A stretch of 64,000 nt of DNA. It comes from Azoarcus indigens. GTDB taxonomy: Bacteria > Pseudomonadota > Gammaproteobacteria > Burkholderiales > Rhodocyclaceae. Under the pieces are notes generated by a model. The model searched no databases. It was not told the DNA's origin and was given only the letters and a program-made list of their open reading frames with translations. Position 1 is the stretch's first letter; each line of letters begins with the position of its first letter. The DNA is taken from NCBI RefSeq assembly GCF_004361735.1, contig NZ_SNVV01000005.1:1-64000 (forward strand). Reading direction: 5' to 3'. This document shows, piece by piece, positions 43,532 to 52,724 of the stretch. Made by a program: the position numbers and the translations under genes.

Positions 43532-44980
43532 ATGTCCCGAATCGCCCCCACATCCACGACTGCTCAGGCCGCCGCGACGCCCGGCCTGAGCATGGCCGGC
43601 CTGACCGTGCTGCTGGCCGGCCAGCTGCTGCCGCAGATCGACTTCACCATCGTCAACGTGGCGCTGGACGCCATCGCCCGTTCGCTGAACGCCGACGCCA
43701 CCGGGCTGGAGCTCATCATCGCCGCCTACGGCGTGGCCTTCGCGGTGTGCCTGGCGATGGGCGGCCGGCTGGGCGACAAGCTGGGGCGGCGGCGGGTGTT
43801 CGAGTGGGGCGTGGTGCTGTTCTTCGTCTCCTCGCTGCTGTGCGGGCTGGCGCAAGCGGTGTGGCAGCTGCTGGCGGCGCGGGCGCTGCAGGGCGTGGCG
43901 GCGGCGCTGATCGTGCCGCAGATCCTCGCCACCATCCATGTGACGCTGCAGGGCCATGCGCACTCGCGGGCGCTGGGTTACTACGGCGCCATCGGCGGCC
44001 TCTCCTTCATCGTCGGCCAGGTGCTGGGCGGCTTCCTGATTTCGGCCGACGTCGCCGGCCTGGGCTGGCGCAGCGTGTTCCTGATCAACCTGCCGCTGTG
44101 CCTCGGCGTGCTCGCCTGCAGCCGGCGCTGGGTGCCGGAGACGCGGCGCGAGGGCTGCGCTGCCATCGACTGGCCGGGCACGCTGCTGCTGGCGACCTTG
44201 ATCGTCTGCCTGCTGCTGGCGCTGACGCTGGGCCCCGGCCTGCGCTGGTCCTGGCCCTGCCTGGCCTTGCTGGCGGCGGTGCTGCCGCTGCTGGCGGCGC
44301 TGTGGCGGGTGGAGCAGGAGCAGGCGCGCCGCGGCGGCCATCCGCTGCTGCCGCCGGAGTTGCTGCGCCTGCCCAGCGTCGGCTTCGGCCTGCTGGTGGC
44401 CGTCCTGTTCTTCTCCGGCTGGAGCGGCTTCATGTTCGCGGTGGCGCTGACGCTGCAGAGCGGCGCCGGGCTGTCGCCTTTCGAATCCGGCAACGCCTTC
44501 ATCGCGCTGGGCGCCTCCTACTTCGTCTCTTCGCTGCTGAGCGCGCGGGTGTCGGCGCGGCTGGGGCAGGTGCGCACGCTGATCGTCGGCTGCCTGATCC
44601 AGATGAGCGGCCTGCTGGCGCTGATGCTGACCTTCGAGCTGGTGTGGCCGCAGCCTGGCGTGTTCAACCTGATGCCGGCGACCTGCCTGATCGGCTTTGG
44701 CCAGGCCTTCATCGTCGGCAGCTTCTTCCGCATCGGTCTGTCGGACGTGCCGCAGCAGCAGGCCGGCGCCGGCGCGGCCATGCTGTCCACCGTGCAGCAG
44801 GCGGCCTTCGGCCTGGGCGCGGCGCTGATAGGCGCGGTGTTCGCCCAGGTGTTGCACGGCGGCGGGGACTACCGCCAGGCGGTGTTGGCGGCGCTGGGCA
44901 GCGAGCTGGTGTTGATGCTGATGCTGGTGAGCAGCGCGCTGGTGTTCCGCGGCCGGCGCAGCCGCCGCTGCCTGGCCTGA
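43532..44980 (+). CDS. MFS transporter, DHA2 (EmrB/QacA-like) family
   Basis: A 482-residue inner-membrane efflux-type transporter with about 14 hydrophobic segments. Signatures are the helix 1 motif LLPQIDFTIVNVALDAIA, motif A (GGRLGDKLGRRRVFEWG) and motif C-like GLSFIVGQVLGGFLI in helix 5, as in DHA2 drug/H+ antiporters. I chose the ATG at 43532; the earlier in-frame start would run through the operator sites. No EmrA-type partner is present. The divergent MmyB-type regulator is the likely repressor, with the pump exporting the ligand it senses. Confidence 0.9.
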   Translation: MSRIAPTSTTAQAAATPGLSMAGLTVLLAGQLLPQIDFTIVNVALDAIARSLNADATGLELIIAAYGVAFAVCLAMGGRLGDKLGRRRVFEWGVVLFFVSSLLCGLAQAVWQLLAARALQGVAAALIVPQILATIHVTLQGHAHSRALGYYGAIGGLSFIVGQVLGGFLISADVAGLGWRSVFLINLPLCLGVLACSRRWVPETRREGCAAIDWPGTLLLATLIVCLLLALTLGPGLRWSWPCLALLAAVLPLLAALWRVEQEQARRGGHPLLPPELLRLPSVGFGLLVAVLFFSGWSGFMFAVALTLQSGAGLSPFESGNAFIALGASYFVSSLLSARVSARLGQVRTLIVGCLIQMSGLLALMLTFELVWPQPGVFNLMPATCLIGFGQAFIVGSFFRIGLSDVPQQQAGAGAAMLSTVQQAAFGLGAALIGAVFAQVLHGGGDYRQAVLAALGSELVLMLMLVSSALVFRGRRSRRCLA

Positions 44981-44983
44981 GCT

Positions 44984-45859
44984 TCAGCTTTCCGCGATGT
45001 CGGCCAGCAGCGCCGCCAGCGCCTGCGGTTGCGACATGAAGGGCGAGTGGCTGGCGTCCAGCGTGTGCACCCGGGTGGGATGGGCCGGCACGAAGGCGTC
45101 GGCGGCGGCGATGAAGCGCTGCTGCAGCGCCGGGCGTATCGCCTGGTCCTGCAGGCAGCGGATGTAGTGCCGCGGCACCGCGCCCCAGCGCGCGGCGGTG
45201 GTGGCGACCGGCGTGGCGAAGGGCGCGACCGGCACGTCCGGTGTCAGCAGGTTGGCGACGGCGGCGTAGGCGATGTCGTCCACATCGCCGTAGAAGGCCG
45301 CCTTGCTGGCGGCGCGGTAGGCCTCGTCGGCGCTGCGGTGGTTGATGCGCAGCGCGCCGACCGCGCTGGGGTCGGCCACGAACAGGCCGCCGACCCGCTG
45401 GCCCTCGTTCTCCGGCGCATCGATGTAGCTCACCGCCGGCACGCCGGATTCCGGCATGAAGGCGGTGAGATAGACCAGGTGGGCGATGGCCTCCGGTGCC
45501 CGCTCCGCCACCGCGCTGGCGACGATGCCGCCCATGCTGTGGGCGACCAGCACCACCTTGTCGTAGCCCAGGCCGCGCAGGCGCTGCAGCGTGGCGAGGG
45601 TGGCGTCCACGTAGTCGTTGAGCGTGACGCCGGCCACCGGCGAGGTTTCGGTAGCGAGCTTGGCCGGCCGCTGCGGCTGCTCCAGGTAGGTGGCGGGGAA
45701 GCGGGCGTTGAGGCCGTGGGCCGGCAGGTCGCAGGCGACGGCGGCATGGCCGCGCGCGGCCAGCAGCGGGATGATGCGCTCATAGGTCCAGGCGCCGTGC
45801 CAGGCACCGTGGACGAGCAGGAAGGGCAGGGCGGAAGAAGGGCGGCGGGTATCGCTCAT
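44984..45859 (-). CDS. Alpha/beta hydrolase (plant methylesterase-like)
   Basis: A 291-residue serine hydrolase. The oxyanion loop is FLLVHGAWHGAWTYERIIPL, the nucleophile elbow GHSMGG-like sequence is VLVAHSMGGIVAS (Ser near residue 108), and the catalytic histidine is in LDASHSPFMSQP near the end. The GAWHGAW opening and ASHSPF close resemble salicylate/methyl-ester hydrolases (MES/SABP2-like). It converges on the MFS gene with only 3 bp between the stops. It lies 94 bp downstream of the amidotransferase gene and could be the last gene of the oxygenase operon, for ester or amide release, but this is uncertain. Confidence 0.82.
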   Translation of the reverse strand: MSDTRRPSSALPFLLVHGAWHGAWTYERIIPLLAARGHAAVACDLPAHGLNARFPATYLEQPQRPAKLATETSPVAGVTLNDYVDATLATLQRLRGLGYDKVVLVAHSMGGIVASAVAERAPEAIAHLVYLTAFMPESGVPAVSYIDAPENEGQRVGGLFVADPSAVGALRINHRSADEAYRAASKAAFYGDVDDIAYAAVANLLTPDVPVAPFATPVATTAARWGAVPRHYIRCLQDQAIRPALQQRFIAAADAFVPAHPTRVHTLDASHSPFMSQPQALAALLADIAES

Positions 45860-45953
45860 GGTTTTGTCTCCTGTTGTCGTCGGCCTTGTCGGTGGCCGCT
45901 GGTGTGACAGCAGGATAGCCCCAAGCAGCGCCGCGGTGCATCGCGGCGCGTGC

Positions 45954-46676
45954 TCACACCGCCAGCTTGCGGCTCCAGCGCTGGTACAGCCGTTTCATCA
46001 CCGCATGCATGGCGGCGCTGCGGTTGTCGGCGTCGCGCAGGGTTTCGGCGCGGCTGCTGACCGCCGGGTTGCCAGCGGCGAGTTCGCGGTCGATCTCATG
46101 GCCGTTGCGCTCCACCGACAGTTCGATGAGGGCCGGCGTCATCTCCAGGTGGCATTGCATGCCGAGGTGGCGGTCGCGGGCGACGAAGACCTGGTGGGGG
46201 CAATCGGCGCTGCTCGCCAGCAGAACCGCGCCCGGCGGCAGCTCGAAGGTGTCGCCATGCCACTGGAACACTGGGATCTCGGCGCCGGCGTCGCCGCCGA
46301 ACCATTCCGCCGCGTAGGGAACGGCGGCAACCTTGATGCGCTGCCAGCCGATTTCCCGCCGCGGGTTGCGCCGCACCTGGGCGCCCAGCGCATGGGCGAG
46401 GATCTGGCTACCGAGGCAATGGCCGGCCACCGGGATGCCCTGGCGGTCGGCTTCGCGGATCAGCTGGAACTCCTGCTCCATCCACGGCAGGCCGTCGTTC
46501 ACGCCCATGTAGCCGCCCATGAACACCAGGCCGGAATAGGCGGAGGGGGACTCCGGCACCGGCGCGCCATCCACCAGCGGAATCACCACCGAGGGGATGC
46601 CGAGCTGCTCCAGCACCGCCGGCAGCGCGCCGGGCGCGCCCACCTCGGTGTGCTGAAAGATGGCGACCGGCTTCAT
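45954..46676 (-). CDS. Class I glutamine amidotransferase (TdnT/GMP-synthase-like)
   Basis: A 240-residue class I amidotransferase domain protein. The catalytic triad is Cys87 (AGHCLGSQILAHALG), His176 and Glu178 (MQCHLEMT). Alone, without a synthase domain, such proteins often hydrolyse gamma-glutamyl amides. In aniline degradation the homologous TdnT/AtdA2-type protein works against the GS-like ligase. Here it is 34 bp after the last ABC gene, in the same leftward operon as a GS-like ligase and a Rieske oxygenase. I therefore infer release of glutamate from a gamma-glutamylated intermediate or substrate. Confidence 0.82.
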   Translation of the reverse strand: MKPVAIFQHTEVGAPGALPAVLEQLGIPSVVIPLVDGAPVPESPSAYSGLVFMGGYMGVNDGLPWMEQEFQLIREADRQGIPVAGHCLGSQILAHALGAQVRRNPRREIGWQRIKVAAVPYAAEWFGGDAGAEIPVFQWHGDTFELPPGAVLLASSADCPHQVFVARDRHLGMQCHLEMTPALIELSVERNGHEIDRELAAGNPAVSSRAETLRDADNRSAAMHAVMKRLYQRWSRKLAV

Positions 46677-46710
46677 GGCTGGCCTCCCCGGCGAACGGAT
46701 TGCTGCGACA

Positions 46711-47457
46711 TCAGGCGAACCCCATCAGTTGATTCAGATGGTCCGGATTGTGCAGCAGAGTGTCGCTGGCGCCGTCGTAGATGATGCGGCCGCGGTCCAT
46801 CACCACCGCCTTGCTGGTCAGCTCCAGCGCCTGGCGGGCGTGCTGCTCGACCAGGATGAAGGAGAGGTCGCGGTCCAGCGTCATCTGGCCGATGGCGCGC
46901 ACCAGCTCCTCCACCACCACCGGGGCCAGGCCTTCCAGCGGTTCGTCCAGCAGCAGCAGGCGGGGGTTGAGCAGCAGCGCGCGGGCGATGGCCAGCATCT
47001 GCTGTTCGCCGCCGGAGAGCTGGGTGCCCATGTTGTCCTCGCGTTCCTGCAGGCGGGGGAAGAGTTCGTACACCCGCTCCAGCGTCCATTTGCCCGGCCG
47101 GGCGGTGACGGCGAGGTTCTCGCGCACCGTCAGCGAAGGGAAGATCCAGCGTTCCTGCGGCACCCAGCCGAGGCCGGCGGCGGAGCGGCGGTGCGCCGGC
47201 ACGGCCACCAGGTCGCCGCCGCGCCACTGCATGCGGCCGCCGCGCAGCACGGTGGCGCCCATCAGGGTGGCGATCAGCGTGCTCTTGCCGACGCCGTTGC
47301 GGCCCAGCAGGGCCAGGGTTTCGCCCTCGGCCAGGGTGAGGTTGATGTCTTCCAGGATGACCGCGCGGTCGTAGCCGGCGCTCACGCCCTCCAGGCGCAG
47401 CAGCGGCGTGTCGCCGGCGGCGCTTGCCGCCGGCGCGGGGGAAACAGCGGTGCTCAT
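46711..47457 (-). CDS. Branched-chain-type ABC importer, ATP-binding protein LivF-like
   Basis: A 248-residue ATPase of the HAAT (branched-chain amino acid/urea/amide) importer type. Walker A is GRNGVGKST (about residues 51-59), with LGWVPQERWIFPSLTVRENL, the signature LSGGEQQMLAIARAL, Walker B LLLLDEPLEGLAP and H-loop FILVEQH. The start overlaps the LivG-like stop by one base (TGATG). Together with the four preceding genes it forms a complete transporter. The long Ala/Pro-rich N-terminus (residues 1-18) is unremarkable. Confidence 0.94.
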   Translation of the reverse strand: MSTAVSPAPAASAAGDTPLLRLEGVSAGYDRAVILEDINLTLAEGETLALLGRNGVGKSTLIATLMGATVLRGGRMQWRGGDLVAVPAHRRSAAGLGWVPQERWIFPSLTVRENLAVTARPGKWTLERVYELFPRLQEREDNMGTQLSGGEQQMLAIARALLLNPRLLLLDEPLEGLAPVVVEELVRAIGQMTLDRDLSFILVEQHARQALELTSKAVVMDRGRIIYDGASDTLLHNPDHLNQLMGFA

Positions 47458-48212
47458 CAGGCGTGGCCCTCCGAATTGCCGAGATACACCGTGCGCACCT
47501 CGGGATTGGCCATGATCTCGGCCGGCGTGCCTTCGGCCAGGATGCCGCCGGCCACCAGCACGGTGACGCGGCTGGCGAAGCGCGACACCAGGTGCATGTC
47601 GTGCTCGATGAAGAGCAGCGAGATGTCTTCCGGCAGTTCGGCGATCACCTCGAACAGCTCGGCGCTCTCGCCGGAGGGAATGCCGGCGGCCGGCTCGTCC
47701 AGCAGCAGCACCCGCGGCCGCAGCGCCAGCGCCACCGCCACTTCGACGATGCGCTGCTGGCCGTAGGGCAGGGTGCGGGTGAGCAGGTGGCCGACGTGGC
47801 CCAGGTGCAGCCGCGCCAGGATTTCCGCGGCCTCGTCCAGCGCCGCGCGGTGCTCGCCGGTGCGCTTGTACCAGCGCGCGGTGAGGCCCAGGCGCTCGCA
47901 TACCGCCAGCGTCACCGACTGCATCGGCGTCAGCTCCGGGAACAGCGAGGTGACCTGGAAGGTGCGCGCCAGCCCGCGCTTGACGCGCTGGTCCGGCCGC
48001 TGGCCGGTGATGTCCTCGCCCAGCAGGGTGATGCTGCCGCTGGTGGCGGGCACGGTGCCGGTGAGCAGGTTGATGAAGGTGGTCTTGCCGGCGCCGTTGG
48101 GGCCGATCAGCGCATGGCGGGCGCCCACCGGCAGGCTGAAGTCCACCGCGCGGGTGACCTGCAGCGCGCCGTAGTTCTTGCTCAGACCGGCAGTGGTGAG
48201 GGCAATGCTCAT
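47457..48212 (-). CDS. Branched-chain-type ABC importer, ATP-binding protein LivG-like
   Basis: A 251-residue ATPase with Walker A GPNGAGKT (about residues 38-45), RTFQVTSLFPELTPMQSV, a Walker B LLLDEPAAGIPSGE, and H-loop FIEHDMHLV. Notably, the ABC signature reads LPYGQQRIVEVAVAL, so the usual LSGG/LSYG is shifted to LPYG, a variant that is common in this group. Its ATG overlaps the LivM-like stop (ATGA) and its stop overlaps the LivF-like start, so translation is coupled. Partner of the LivF-like ATPase. Confidence 0.93.
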   Translation of the reverse strand: MSIALTTAGLSKNYGALQVTRAVDFSLPVGARHALIGPNGAGKTTFINLLTGTVPATSGSITLLGEDITGQRPDQRVKRGLARTFQVTSLFPELTPMQSVTLAVCERLGLTARWYKRTGEHRAALDEAAEILARLHLGHVGHLLTRTLPYGQQRIVEVAVALALRPRVLLLDEPAAGIPSGESAELFEVIAELPEDISLLFIEHDMHLVSRFASRVTVLVAGGILAEGTPAEIMANPEVRTVYLGNSEGHA

Positions 48213-49252
48213 GCCGCACCTCCCTTGGTTGCCGGGGTGGCGGGCGCCGCTTTGGCGGTGCTGGTCCTGGCCACCGGCAGCAGGCGCTGGCGCAGCGAGC
48301 GCAGGATGCCGAGCACGCCGCCGGGGGCGAACAGCACCACCAGCACCATCACTCCGCCGACGCCGAACTGCCAGTACTGCGGGTTGAGGTCGGACAGCAG
48401 GTCGCGGGCGATCACGAACACCGCCGCGCCCACCAGGCCGCCGTAGCGGTGGCCGGCGCCGCCCAGCAGCAGCATGATCAGCACCTCGGCGGAGAGGCCG
48501 AAGGACAGCGTTTCCAGCGCCACGAACTGGCTGGTCTGCGCCATCAGCGCGCCGGCGATGCCGGCGAAGACGGCGGCGAACACATAGGCCTGGCGCAGGC
48601 GGGCGGCGGTCGGCGTGCCGATGGCCGCCATCCGCTTCGGGTTCTCGCGCAGGCCTTCCAGGGTGAGGCCGAAGGGCGAGTCTATGACCCGGGTGGCGAC
48701 GATGAAGCACAGCGCCAGCACCACGAAGGTGTAGAAGAAGGCGGTCTGGCCGAACAGGTCGAACTCGAACAGGCCCAGCACCGGCGATACCACCATGCCC
48801 TGCAGGCCATCGTCGCCGCCGGTGAGCCAGCGCGCGCGGTTGGCGGCCTCGAACACCAGCAGGCCGAAGCCCAGCGTCACCATCAACTGCGCCAGGTGCT
48901 GCACCCGCACTACCGCGAAGCTGGTGATGAAGCCGACCAGGCCGGCTACCAGGGCCGCAATCAGCAGGCCGGAGATGGGCTCGCCCCAGCCGTGCACCGC
49001 CAGCAGGCCGGCGGTGTAGGCGCCGATGCCGAAGAACATGGCGTGGCCCAGCGACAGCAGGCCGGCGTAGCCCACCAGCAGGTCCAGCGACAGCGCGAAC
49101 AGGCCGAGCGCGGCGACGTGGGTGGCGAGCAGGTAGTACTCGGGGAGGAACAGGGCGACCGCGAGCGGTACCGCGAGCCACAGGGCGATCTCGCCGCCGC
49201 GCCGCCGCAGCCAGCCGGCCTCGGCGGTGGAGGGGGGACAGGATGGGGTCAC
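48209..49252 (-). CDS. Branched-chain-type ABC importer, permease LivM-like
   Basis: A 347-residue permease with about ten hydrophobic segments. It has the LivM signature region LDLLVGYAGLLSLGHAMFFGIGAYTAG and the ATPase-contact loop SPFGLTLEGLRENPKRMAAIG. I take the GTG at 49252, which overlaps the LivH-like stop by 4 bp (GTGA); a longer ATG start at 49285 would overlap by 37 bp. A Lys/Ala/Pro-rich tail ends the protein. It forms the channel with the LivH-like permease. Confidence 0.93.
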   Translation of the reverse strand: MTPSCPPSTAEAGWLRRRGGEIALWLAVPLAVALFLPEYYLLATHVAALGLFALSLDLLVGYAGLLSLGHAMFFGIGAYTAGLLAVHGWGEPISGLLIAALVAGLVGFITSFAVVRVQHLAQLMVTLGFGLLVFEAANRARWLTGGDDGLQGMVVSPVLGLFEFDLFGQTAFFYTFVVLALCFIVATRVIDSPFGLTLEGLRENPKRMAAIGTPTAARLRQAYVFAAVFAGIAGALMAQTSQFVALETLSFGLSAEVLIMLLLGGAGHRYGGLVGAAVFVIARDLLSDLNPQYWQFGVGGVMVLVVLFAPGGVLGILRSLRQRLLPVARTSTAKAAPATPATKGGAA

Positions 49253-50115
49253 GATTTCTTTCCCAGCAGGCCGTGCGGACGCCACATCAGCAGGGCGACC
49301 ATGACTGCGTAAATGATGAAGGAGCCGATTTCCGGCAGGAAGTACTTGGTCATCATGTCGATGACGCCGACCACGCAGGCCGCCAGCAGCGCGCCGCCGA
49401 CCGAGCCCAGGCCGCCGACCGAGACGACGATGAGGAAGAGCACCAGGTACTTCAGCGGGAAGGCCGGGGTGAGGCCGAGGATCTGGATGCCCAGCGCCCC
49501 GCCCAGGCCGGCCAGGCCGCTGCCGATGGCGAAGGTGAGGGCGAACACGCCGCCGACATTGATGCCCAGGCCGGTGGCCATCACCGGGTTATCCACCGCG
49601 GCGCGGATCTTGGCGCCGAAGCGGGTGCGCTCCACCCCCAGCACCACCGCGGCGGCGACCAGCAGGCCGACGGCGACCAGGAACAGGCGGAAGATGCCCA
49701 CTTCCAGGCCGAAGAGGCTGACCTGGCCCTGCAGGAAGGCGGGCAGCACCACCGGTTGCTGGCTGGGGCCGTAGAACCAGGTGATGCCGGCCACCGACAT
49801 GAAGGTGAGGCCGACGGTGAACAGCACCTGGTCCAGCGGGCCGCGCCGGTACAGGCGCTGGTACAGCAGGCGCTCGACGACGATGCTGGCGAGCGCCACC
49901 AGGGCGAAGGCGACGGGCAGGGTGACCAGGAAGGGCACCCCGGCCCGCTGCATCAAGGTGGTCGCGACATACCCACCGAACATGGCGAAGGCGCCATGGG
50001 CGAGGTTGACGAACCCCATCATCCCCATCGTCACGGAGAGGCCGATGCTGATCAGGAACAGCAGCATCCCGTAGGCCAGACCGTCGAACAGGACGGTGAG
50101 CAGTATCGCAAGCAT
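49249..50115 (-). CDS. Branched-chain-type ABC importer, permease LivH-like
   Basis: A 288-residue permease with eight hydrophobic segments and the LivH pattern: FDGLAYGMLLFLISIGLSVTMGMMGFVNLAHGAFAMFGGY near the N-terminus, RTRFGAKIRAAVDNPVMATGLG (ATPase contact) and GLGSVGGALLAACVVGV near the end. It begins 24 bp after the binding-protein gene and overlaps the LivM-like gene. Confidence 0.94.
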   Translation of the reverse strand: MLAILLTVLFDGLAYGMLLFLISIGLSVTMGMMGFVNLAHGAFAMFGGYVATTLMQRAGVPFLVTLPVAFALVALASIVVERLLYQRLYRRGPLDQVLFTVGLTFMSVAGITWFYGPSQQPVVLPAFLQGQVSLFGLEVGIFRLFLVAVGLLVAAAVVLGVERTRFGAKIRAAVDNPVMATGLGINVGGVFALTFAIGSGLAGLGGALGIQILGLTPAFPLKYLVLFLIVVSVGGLGSVGGALLAACVVGVIDMMTKYFLPEIGSFIIYAVMVALLMWRPHGLLGKKS

Positions 50116-50139
50116 CTGGTGCGTGCCTCCGTATGACGG

Positions 50140-51324
50140 TTACTGGGCTTCCTTGGCCGGGTCCTTGACCCGCTCGAACTTGTCGAACTCGACGTTCACC
50201 AGTTCGCCGTCGACCTTCTCCACCTTGCGGATGTAGACCGTCTGCACGATGTCGCGGGTGGCGGCGTCGATCTCGATCGGGCCGCGCGGGCTTTCCAGCT
50301 TCAGGCCCTTGAGCGCTTCCATGACCTTGTCGCCGCTAACGTCGCCCTTGGTCTTCTCCAGCGCGCCGGCGATGGCGGCCATGCCGTCATAGGCGCTGAC
50401 GGCGAAGTAGCTGGGGCGCATTTCCTTGCCGAAGGCGGCGTAGAAGTTCTTCACGAACTTCTTGTTCAGCTCGGACGGGTGGGCGTAGGAGTAGTGGTGG
50501 CTGGTGATGAGGCCCAGCGCCACGTCGCCGGTGGCCTGCAGGTAGCTGTCGTCGGTGGCTTCGCCGGTGGCGAAGAGCTTGATGCCGGCTTCGTCCAGGC
50601 CGCGTTCCTTCCAGGCCTTGAGGAAGGCCGGGGGCATCACGCCGGAGGGGAAGAAGAAGAACACCGACTGCGGCTTCTCGTCCTTGATGCGCTGCACGTA
50701 GGCGGAGAAGTCCGGGTTGTTCATCGGCGTGCGTACGCTGCCGACCACCTTGCCGCCGCCGGCGGCGAAGGCTTTCTCGAAGGCATTGTGGGCGTCGGTG
50801 CCGGAGGCGTAGTCGGCCACCACCACATAGGTTTCCTTGATGCCGTTCTTCAGCATCCACTGCGCCATCGGCGCGGAATCCTGCTGCACGGTGAAGGATA
50901 CGCGGGCGATGTAGGGCGAGCTGGTGGTGATCGCCGAGGAGGAGGCGTTCATCACCACCGTCGGGATCTTGGCCTGGGTGACGATGGGGGCGATGGCGTA
51001 GGCGTTGGGGCTGAAGTCCAGGCCGGTGATGAAGTTCACCTTGTCGCGCACGATCAGCTCCTGGGCGAAGCGCTTGGCTGCGTCCGGGCCGGGGCCGGCG
51101 GTGTCCTTCTTCACGACCTCCACCTTCTTGCCGGCGATCTTGCCGTCATGTTCCTTGAGGTAGAGCTGGATGCCGGCGTCGAACTGACGGCCGTAGTCGG
51201 CGTAGGGGCCGGAGAAGGTTGCGATGACGCCGATGCGGAGAGGATCGTCGGCGGCAACGGCAACGTTCGCCAGGCTCGCACCCGCGAGCGCGAGGGCGGC
51301 CAGCAGGCCTGCTTTCTTCATCAT
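50140..51324 (-). CDS. Branched-chain-type ABC importer, substrate-binding protein
   Basis: A 394-residue periplasmic binding protein (type 1 fold, receptor family ligand-binding). The signal peptide is residues about 1-24 (cleavage VAVAADD). The mature start LRIGVIATFSGPYADYGRQF is characteristic, as are the FITGLDFSPNAYAIAPIVTQAKIP and AYDGMAAIAGALEKTKGD segments. Family relatives bind branched amino acids, amides, urea or aromatic acids; in aromatic-degradation operons they bind the growth substrate. I use ATG 51324 behind GTGGAG; an ATG 12 bp upstream is possible. Confidence 0.93.
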   Translation of the reverse strand: MMKKAGLLAALALAGASLANVAVAADDPLRIGVIATFSGPYADYGRQFDAGIQLYLKEHDGKIAGKKVEVVKKDTAGPGPDAAKRFAQELIVRDKVNFITGLDFSPNAYAIAPIVTQAKIPTVVMNASSSAITTSSPYIARVSFTVQQDSAPMAQWMLKNGIKETYVVVADYASGTDAHNAFEKAFAAGGGKVVGSVRTPMNNPDFSAYVQRIKDEKPQSVFFFFPSGVMPPAFLKAWKERGLDEAGIKLFATGEATDDSYLQATGDVALGLITSHHYSYAHPSELNKKFVKNFYAAFGKEMRPSYFAVSAYDGMAAIAGALEKTKGDVSGDKVMEALKGLKLESPRGPIEIDAATRDIVQTVYIRKVEKVDGELVNVEFDKFERVKDPAKEAQ

Positions 51325-51376
51325 GGGAATCTCCACTTCATGATGCCCCTATCTCTGTGGGGCGGGGGTTGGCGGC

Positions 51377-51397
51377 CCGGCGGAGGTCTTCCGCCGG
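51377..51397 (-). promoter_or_regulatory. Intercistronic stem-loop between reductase and binding-protein genes
   Basis: CCGGCGGA (51377-51384) and TCCGCCGG (51390-51397) form a perfect 8-bp stem with a 5-base loop inside the 133-bp space. There is no U-run on the minus strand. It may tune expression of the transporter half of the operon relative to the enzyme half. Confidence 0.4.
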
Positions 51398-51457
51398 TAC
51401 ATCGTCCTGCGCGCTAGCGTGGCGGCAGGATCGCTTGTTCCCTCGTACCGGCGCGCC

Positions 51458-52699
51458 TCAGGCGAGCAGGGACTTGAGATCGAAGGATTCGTCTGCCAGC
51501 TGCGCTGCGCTGGCGCTGGCGCTGGCGCCGGCGGCAACCAGCTTGCGGCCCAGCATGTGCTCGGCCGGGCGGCTGGCAGTATGCACCGCCGCCATGCGTC
51601 CCTTGCGCAGGCAGAACACGGTGAAGCGGCCGCCGGCGGGATCGCCGCGGACCACGACTTCGTCGTCCGCCGCCATCAGGCCGGCCATCTGCAGCTTGGC
51701 GTCGTACTGGTCGCTCCAGAACCAGGGCACCGCGGCGTAGGGCTGTGGCGCGCCCACCAGCAGGCTGGCGGCGGCGCGGGCGAGGTCGTTGGCGGCCTGG
51801 ATGGATTCCAGCCGTATCGGCAGCGCCGGATCGGGCGCATAGGGGTTGGGGAAGGCGGCGCAGTCGCCGGCGGCCAGCACGCGGGGCGCGGAGGTCTGCC
51901 CCAGGCCGTCGGTGAGGATGCCGTTGGCGCAGGCGATGCCGGCGGCTTCGGCCAGCCCGGTGTTGGGAATCACGCCGATGCCGACCACGACCAGGTCGCA
52001 GTCGATGCGCTCGCCGCTGGCCAGTTCCACCGCACACACCTTGCCGTTGTCGCCTTGCAGGGCGGAAACGGCCTGGCCGAAGGCAAAGCGGACGCCGTTG
52101 CGGCGGTGCAGGTCTTCGACGAAGGCGCTCATCTGCGGCGTGACCGCGCGGGCGAGCAGGCGCGGCAGGGCCTCGACCACGGTGACGTCCAGCCCGCGGC
52201 CGGCGAGGGCGGCGGCGACTTCGAGTCCAATGAAGCCGCCGCCGATGATACAGGCGCGGCGGGCGCCGCCCGCCGCGGCATCCAGCCGCAGCGCGTCATC
52301 CACCGTGCGCACTTCCAGCACGCCGGCGAGGTCGGCGCCGGCCACCGGCAGCGGCCGGCAGCGGGCGCCGGTGGTGAGCGCCAGCCAGTCATATTCCAGG
52401 CGGCTGCCATCGTCCAGCGCGACCTGCTGCCGCTCCGGCGCCAGCGCGGCGACGCGGCGGCCGAGCAGCAGTTCGATGCCGCTCTCGCGGTAGAACGCCT
52501 CGCTTTTCACCGGCAGCGATTCCACCGTGCTCTTGCCGGTGAGCAGGCCCTTGGACAGCGGCGGGCGCTGGTAGGGCGGCAGGGCTTCGTCGCCGATCAT
52601 GACGATGCGGCCTTCGAAGCCGAGGTTGCGGGCGCTGGCGGCCAGCTGCAGGCCGGCATAGGAGGCGCCGGCGATGAGCAGGGCGGCACGTGCGTTCAT
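51458..52699 (-). CDS. FAD-dependent ferredoxin reductase (rhodocoxin/putidaredoxin reductase type)
   Basis: Passes electrons from NAD(P)H to the ferredoxin encoded next to it. The 413-residue protein has the first dinucleotide motif LIAGASYAGLQLAASAR (FAD, residues about 7-23), the YQRPPLSKGLL motif, the second motif IIGGGFIGLEVAAALAGRGL (NAD(P)H, near residue 145), and VLAAGDCAAFPNPY (FAD ribityl). The C-terminal reductase domain is PWFWSDQYDAKLQMAG. The start at 52699 has GGAG 6 bp upstream. It lies 25 bp downstream of the ferredoxin gene. Confidence 0.93.
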   Translation of the reverse strand: MNARAALLIAGASYAGLQLAASARNLGFEGRIVMIGDEALPPYQRPPLSKGLLTGKSTVESLPVKSEAFYRESGIELLLGRRVAALAPERQQVALDDGSRLEYDWLALTTGARCRPLPVAGADLAGVLEVRTVDDALRLDAAAGGARRACIIGGGFIGLEVAAALAGRGLDVTVVEALPRLLARAVTPQMSAFVEDLHRRNGVRFAFGQAVSALQGDNGKVCAVELASGERIDCDLVVVGIGVIPNTGLAEAAGIACANGILTDGLGQTSAPRVLAAGDCAAFPNPYAPDPALPIRLESIQAANDLARAAASLLVGAPQPYAAVPWFWSDQYDAKLQMAGLMAADDEVVVRGDPAGGRFTVFCLRKGRMAAVHTASRPAEHMLGRKLVAAGASASASAAQLADESFDLKSLLA

Positions 52700-52724
52700 G
52701 GCGGTCTCCACGGGGCGTCGCCGT

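Noticed and set aside
45954-46676. Assignment of the amidotransferase as GMP synthase or PuuD
   Set aside because: It lacks the synthase domain of GuaA, and the operon context with an oxygenase fits the aniline-type TdnT role better than polyamine breakdown.
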